64,000 bases of DNA from positions 558,001 through 622,000 of the forward strand of contig NZ_CP024955.1 of NCBI RefSeq assembly GCF_002804065.1, read 5' to 3'. The notes beneath the pieces are model-generated. The model ran no database searches. It had not been told where the DNA came from and saw nothing but the letters and a program-made list of their open reading frames with translations. This stretch comes from Kyrpidia spormannii. GTDB lineage: Bacteria; Bacillota; Bacilli; Kyrpidiales; Kyrpidiaceae. Below are positions 60,779 to 64,000 of this stretch, piece by piece. How positions within the stretch are numbered: the first letter of the stretch is position 1; each line of letters starts with the position of its first letter. The position numbers and the translations under genes were made by a program.

Positions 60779-62197
60779 TCACAGCCCGTACCGTTTTTTC
60801 TTTCGCACAAGGGTGGCTACGTCAATCCCCACAGCCGTCGCACATTCCCGCAAGGTCCTGTGCTTTTTAAGTTGTTCTTGAAGATACCGCCTTTCGAACT
60901 GTGCAACCGCCTCTCGCAGCGTCAATCGGTCGTCTATGGGTGGGTGGAGCCGCTCTTGCACCTGGCCGGGAACCGAGGGGTCGCCACGGGTGATCTCGCC
61001 GGGCAGTGCCTCGACCCCAATCCGGTCGTCTTCGGAAAGTACCACCAATCGTTCCATGACGTTGCGGAGCTGACGGATGTTTCCCGGCCAGGAGTAATCG
61101 AGAAGAGCCTGCAAAGCCTCGGGGGCGAGATACCGGTTCAGACCGAACTTGCGATTGTACTCGCCGAGAAAATGGGCGATGAGCGCCGGGATATCTTCCC
61201 GCCGATCCCGCAGGGGAGGGACCGTGACGGTGAGTACGTTTAAACGGTAGAACAAATCCTGCCGAAATGCTTTTTTTGCCAACAGGTCTTTGATGTCGGC
61301 GTTCGTCGCGGTGATCACCCGCACATCCAAGGGCACGGGCCGGGTTGAACCGATCCGTTGCACCTGGCGATCCTGCAAAACCGCCAGGAGCTTAACCTGC
61401 AGGGCCAAGGGCATCTCGCCGATTTCATCGAGAAAGATCGTCCCCCGATTGGCAAGCTCAAACATGCCCGCTTTCCCCCGGCGATTCGCCCCGGTAAAAG
61501 CCCCTCCTTCATACCCAAAAAGTTCGGATTCGAGTAATTCCGCCGGGATCGCCCCACAGTTGATCTTGACGAAAGGGCGCTCCTGTCCGTTTTCCCCTTG
61601 GGCGTGGATGTATTTCGCCAGCACGTCTTTGCCGACCCCGGATTCGCCCAGAATCATCACCGGCGAATCGACGGTGGCCGCCCGGGCGGCGAAAGTGAGG
61701 ATTTTCTCCATCACCGCGCTGCGATACACCAGGGCTTCCTCGGCTTTATCACCGATCAGTTGCACCCGGAGGGGTGCCCGCAGTTCGGCTTGGGTGCGCA
61801 TCGCCTCCACCTCCCGGCGCAGGCGGTTGAGTTCAGTGATGTCCCGGACACTGGCCACCACGTACAGCAGGGCCCCTTCTGCGTCATAAACCGGAATACC
61901 GGTGACAATCGCCTCGATTCCACTGTAATAGTGGATGATCGTGTTGTGGGGTTGATTTCGACGGATGACCTCGGCCACACAGGAATTCGGAAGAAAATGT
62001 TGATCTAACAGTTCCCACACGGATAGACGCTGGGCGGCGTCGACAGGAATCCCAGAAATGCGAAGGAACGCTTCGTTAAAATAAAGCGGGTTGCCGATGT
62101 TGTCTGTAATATAGATTCCGTCGTAGGCGTTGTCGATCAATTGGTGCAACAGAAGCCCGGAATGGGCATCTAAAGTACGATGAACGGACGGGGCCAA
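60779..62197 (-). CDS. Sigma-54-dependent activator with one PAS domain
   Basis: This 472-residue enhancer-binding protein has an N-terminal PAS domain (about 15-130, with NAYDGIYITDNIGNPLYFNE), the AAA+ domain with Walker A LGESGVGKD (183-191), the sigma-54 contact loop GAFTGA (232-237), Walker B GTIFLDEIGEM and the R-finger region RIGSTRPV, and a short C-terminal HTH (LRECATAVGIDVATLVRKKK). The PAS part may bind the inducer, as in PrpR/AcoR-like regulators. The TTG start at 62197 is used because GAGGAGG lies upstream; no ATG is available. Sigma-54 promoters flank it on both sides, for the ligase and the transporter. Confidence 0.93.
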   Translation of the reverse strand: MAPSVHRTLDAHSGLLLHQLIDNAYDGIYITDNIGNPLYFNEAFLRISGIPVDAAQRLSVWELLDQHFLPNSCVAEVIRRNQPHNTIIHYYSGIEAIVTGIPVYDAEGALLYVVASVRDITELNRLRREVEAMRTQAELRAPLRVQLIGDKAEEALVYRSAVMEKILTFAARAATVDSPVMILGESGVGKDVLAKYIHAQGENGQERPFVKINCGAIPAELLESELFGYEGGAFTGANRRGKAGMFELANRGTIFLDEIGEMPLALQVKLLAVLQDRQVQRIGSTRPVPLDVRVITATNADIKDLLAKKAFRQDLFYRLNVLTVTVPPLRDRREDIPALIAHFLGEYNRKFGLNRYLAPEALQALLDYSWPGNIRQLRNVMERLVVLSEDDRIGVEALPGEITRGDPSVPGQVQERLHPPIDDRLTLREAVAQFERRYLQEQLKKHRTLRECATAVGIDVATLVRKKKRYGL

Positions 62198-62288
62198 AAG
62201 GGTGCCTCCTCATCAATGAAATCGCCGCGGGGGCGTGGGTGTAATGATCTGAATTATCACGAATTCTATCCATGATTGTAGCATTCCT

Positions 62289-62316
62289 GCGCATGATTGA
62301 CAAGAATGCATATGCA
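62289..62316 (+). promoter_or_regulatory. Candidate activator-binding region of the MHS transporter promoter
   Basis: The palindrome tgcatatgca (62307-62316), overlapping ATGCAT at 62306-62311, and a weaker GCGCAT (62289-62294) lie about 57 and 75 bases upstream of the -24 element. ATGCAT sites occur at the same distance before the APC permease promoter near 12.97 kb. Confidence 0.35.
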
Positions 62317-62366
62317 AAATTGCCTGTTCCAGCGAGCGGATTGTGCTGTGTTGGATGCCCAAAGGT

Positions 62367-62384
62367 TTGGCATGATCCTTGCGT
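62367..62384 (+). promoter_or_regulatory. Sigma-54 (-24/-12) promoter of the MHS transporter
   Basis: TTGGCATGATCCTTGCGT has GG at 62369-62370 and GC at 62381-62382, with the TTGC core of the -12 element. It lies about 100 bases upstream of the transporter start. Confidence 0.82.
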
Positions 62385-62485
62385 TCATAAGTTTCATTGG
62401 AAGGACGACAATTGCGGATCGGGGGAAAATTTCTGCTGCACTCAGTTGACTTCCAAATCACATTATCGGGGGGGATGAACGCCTC

Positions 62486-63772
62486 ATGAGCACAGCCCGG
62501 ATTCTTTTCGCGAGCCTCATCGGATCGGTCATCGAATGGTATGACTTTTATCTGTATGGTTCAGCCACAGCTCTGGTTTTTTCGACATTATATTTTCCCA
62601 CTCACGATCCCGCGGTTTCCATCATCCTGGCCTTTGCCACCTTTGGGGCGGGTTATGCCGCCCGCCCTCTGGGAAGTGTACTTTTTGGTCACTTCGGTGA
62701 TCGCCTTGGCCGTAAAGCCGCCTTGATGTTCACTTTGATGGGGATGGGAGGAAGTTCCACACTCATTGGCCTGCTGCCCACCTATCAGCATATCGGCCTG
62801 TGGGCCCCCGCCCTTTTGGTTCTCCTTCGCCTGATCCAAGGGGTCGCTCTGGGGGGCGAATGGGGAGGTGCGATCCTTCTCGCTACCGAAAATGCCCCCA
62901 AAGGAGTGCGCGGGCTATACGGGTCGATTCCGCAAATGGGGGTGCCCGTGGGTCTGGTGTTGGGGACGTTTGGCTTGGCGCTGATCAACCACTTTACAAC
63001 CAACGCACAGTTCATGGCCTGGGGATGGCGAATTCCATTTTTATTCAGCATTCTTCTCGTGGTGGTCGGCCTTTGGATTCGCGGCGGCGTGGACGAGACT
63101 CCAGTTTTTAAGGCCCAGAAACAAAGCGGGGATGTTGCCCGGGTTCCTCTCATTGACGCTCTGGTGCACGATTGGAAAAACGTTCTCCGGGCGATCGGAT
63201 TGAAGCTGGGAGACGGGTTTCTCAACGTGTTCACCATGTCCTACGTACTCACTTTTGCCACGATGTATCTGGGGTATTCCCGAGGTGACGCGTTGAACGC
63301 ATTGACCCTCGGTTGTGCCACGATGCTGATAGTCATGCCCATCATCGGATACTTTTCGGATTATATTGGAAGAAAGCGCATTTACATCTCCGGATTAGTT
63401 CTGCTACTGGTGTTGTCCATCCCTTATTTTGCCTTAATGGCCCAACATGTCGTCTGGCTATATCTCATGGAGGTCATCGTGTTGGGGATCGTGTGGGGGG
63501 CCATCTTCGCCACCCAGGGGACATTTTTCTCGGAGCTGTTTCCCGCAAAGGTCCGGTACACGGGATTGTCGGTGGGATACCAGGTGGCTGCGGCCATTGT
63601 CGGTTTTGGGCCTCTGGCATGGACGGCCATGGCAAAAAATTTTGGCCCGTCACCATGGGTATTCGGGGCGTTTTTTATCGGAGGGCTGATCATCTCCCTG
63701 GTTCTCAGTTTGTTCTCGCCGGAGACCAAGGAGATCGCCTATTCTCGAACAGAGCTCGGCGCCGAGAATTAA
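62486..63772 (+). CDS. MFS metabolite:proton symporter (MHS family)
   Basis: This 428-residue transporter has 12 predicted helices. The first helices, ASLIGSVIEWYDFYLYGSAT and GRKAALMFTLMG preceded by GHFGDRLGRK, and RLIQGVALGGEWGGAILLATE are the MHS-family signature (shikimate, KGT and proline/betaine-type transporters). It should take up a carboxylate or zwitterion with protons. The ATG at 62486 follows a GGGGGGG stretch and a suitable gap. Sigma-54 control and the flanking activator and acyl-CoA synthetase genes point to import of the same acid that the ligase activates. Confidence 0.92.
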   Translation: MSTARILFASLIGSVIEWYDFYLYGSATALVFSTLYFPTHDPAVSIILAFATFGAGYAARPLGSVLFGHFGDRLGRKAALMFTLMGMGGSSTLIGLLPTYQHIGLWAPALLVLLRLIQGVALGGEWGGAILLATENAPKGVRGLYGSIPQMGVPVGLVLGTFGLALINHFTTNAQFMAWGWRIPFLFSILLVVVGLWIRGGVDETPVFKAQKQSGDVARVPLIDALVHDWKNVLRAIGLKLGDGFLNVFTMSYVLTFATMYLGYSRGDALNALTLGCATMLIVMPIIGYFSDYIGRKRIYISGLVLLLVLSIPYFALMAQHVVWLYLMEVIVLGIVWGAIFATQGTFFSELFPAKVRYTGLSVGYQVAAAIVGFGPLAWTAMAKNFGPSPWVFGAFFIGGLIISLVLSLFSPETKEIAYSRTELGAEN

Positions 63773-64000
63773 GCCGGTTGCTGTTTAGCATATGAGCCAC
63801 CCGCCGCCCGCACCGTGGAAGTTCGCTGGCGGCGGGGTGAATCATCCCGCCGAGGTGGGCCACCTTGCAAAGGAGATCAATTCTGTGGTGAAGACGGGTG
63901 AAATCGGCGGAGTGGAAAATAAAACCACCTACTTACCTTGGAAATCGGACAGCCGGATCTGGCCCTGGGTGGGTGCCGGATGATGTTTCTACAAATCCAC
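63773..64000. other. Right-end stretch without a recognisable gene
   Basis: The last 228 bases contain a short open frame (63792-63983) that starts with an ATG, but it has no ribosome binding site, its residue pattern is low in helical or conserved motifs, and I recognise no family. No terminator with a T-run is obvious after the transporter. The stretch may be non-coding or the start of an element continuing past the window. Confidence 0.4.

Noticed and set aside
63792-63983. Small open frame at the right end
   Set aside because: No ribosome binding site, no family resemblance and an unusual residue pattern. Left as intergenic.

Overview
The window looks like chromosomal DNA of a high-GC, Gram-positive-type (Firmicutes) bacterium. 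I infer a thermophilic Alicyclobacillaceae member close to Kyrpidia. The reasons are strong AGGAGG-type ribosome binding sites, many GTG and TTG starts, an S-box (SAM-I) riboswitch, a YheA/UPF0342 protein, a Lin0512 protein, an AprX-like protease, ECF sigma factors and a four-gene PDH operon. No rRNA, tRNA or CRISPR array was seen. The species assignment is inference only.

Layout, left part (0-25 kb). The 3' end of a heavy-metal P-type ATPase is followed by a TnpB (IS200/IS605) relic, a YheA-like gene, and an IS607-type element whose serine recombinase is 5'-truncated while its TnpB nuclease is intact. Next come a structured RNA with an intrinsic terminator and a hairpin that covers the ribosome binding site of a three-gene ABC exporter operon; its middle gene carries a large peptidase-M1-like outer domain. 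A SAM-riboswitch-controlled PLP trans-sulfuration enzyme, a secreted lipase-like hydrolase, an acetyl-CoA-synthetase-like ligase, an APC permease, a WYL regulator, a DMT exporter, a SigY-like ECF sigma/ABC operon, a cation:proton antiporter, a ThDP enzyme and a large sensor kinase follow.

Middle part (25-48 kb). An FAD-linked glycolate/lactate oxidase, a CDF metal exporter, a divergent two-component pair, purU, asnB, a VIT-family transporter and a stand-alone trpB come first. A second ECF sigma factor is co-encoded with a membrane-anchored protein. A sigma-54 activator with CBS and PAS domains precedes a BtrH-like protein and a biotin carboxylase/biotin carrier/enoyl-CoA hydratase operon. Then come a chemoreceptor, a CNNM/CorC protein, a Lin0512 protein and a glutaredoxin-like protein.

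Right part (48-64 kb). A GGDEF-EAL protein, a subtilase, a DJ-1/PfpI protein, a Cof-type HAD phosphatase, a second TnpB relic, a CDGSH protein and the pdhA-pdhB-pdhC-lpdA operon are followed by a catabolic module: acyl-CoA synthetase, sigma-54 activator and MHS-type transporter.

The most coherent system is a sigma-54 regulon. Four -24/-12 promoters can be read directly (upstream of the APC permease, the carboxylase operon, the acyl-CoA synthetase and the MHS transporter), and two enhancer-binding proteins are encoded beside three of them. This suggests inducible uptake and CoA activation of organic acids or amino-acid-derived acids. The most unusual items are the TnpB left with a broken transposase, the structured leader of the ABC exporter, and the carboxylase operon that lacks a carboxyltransferase.
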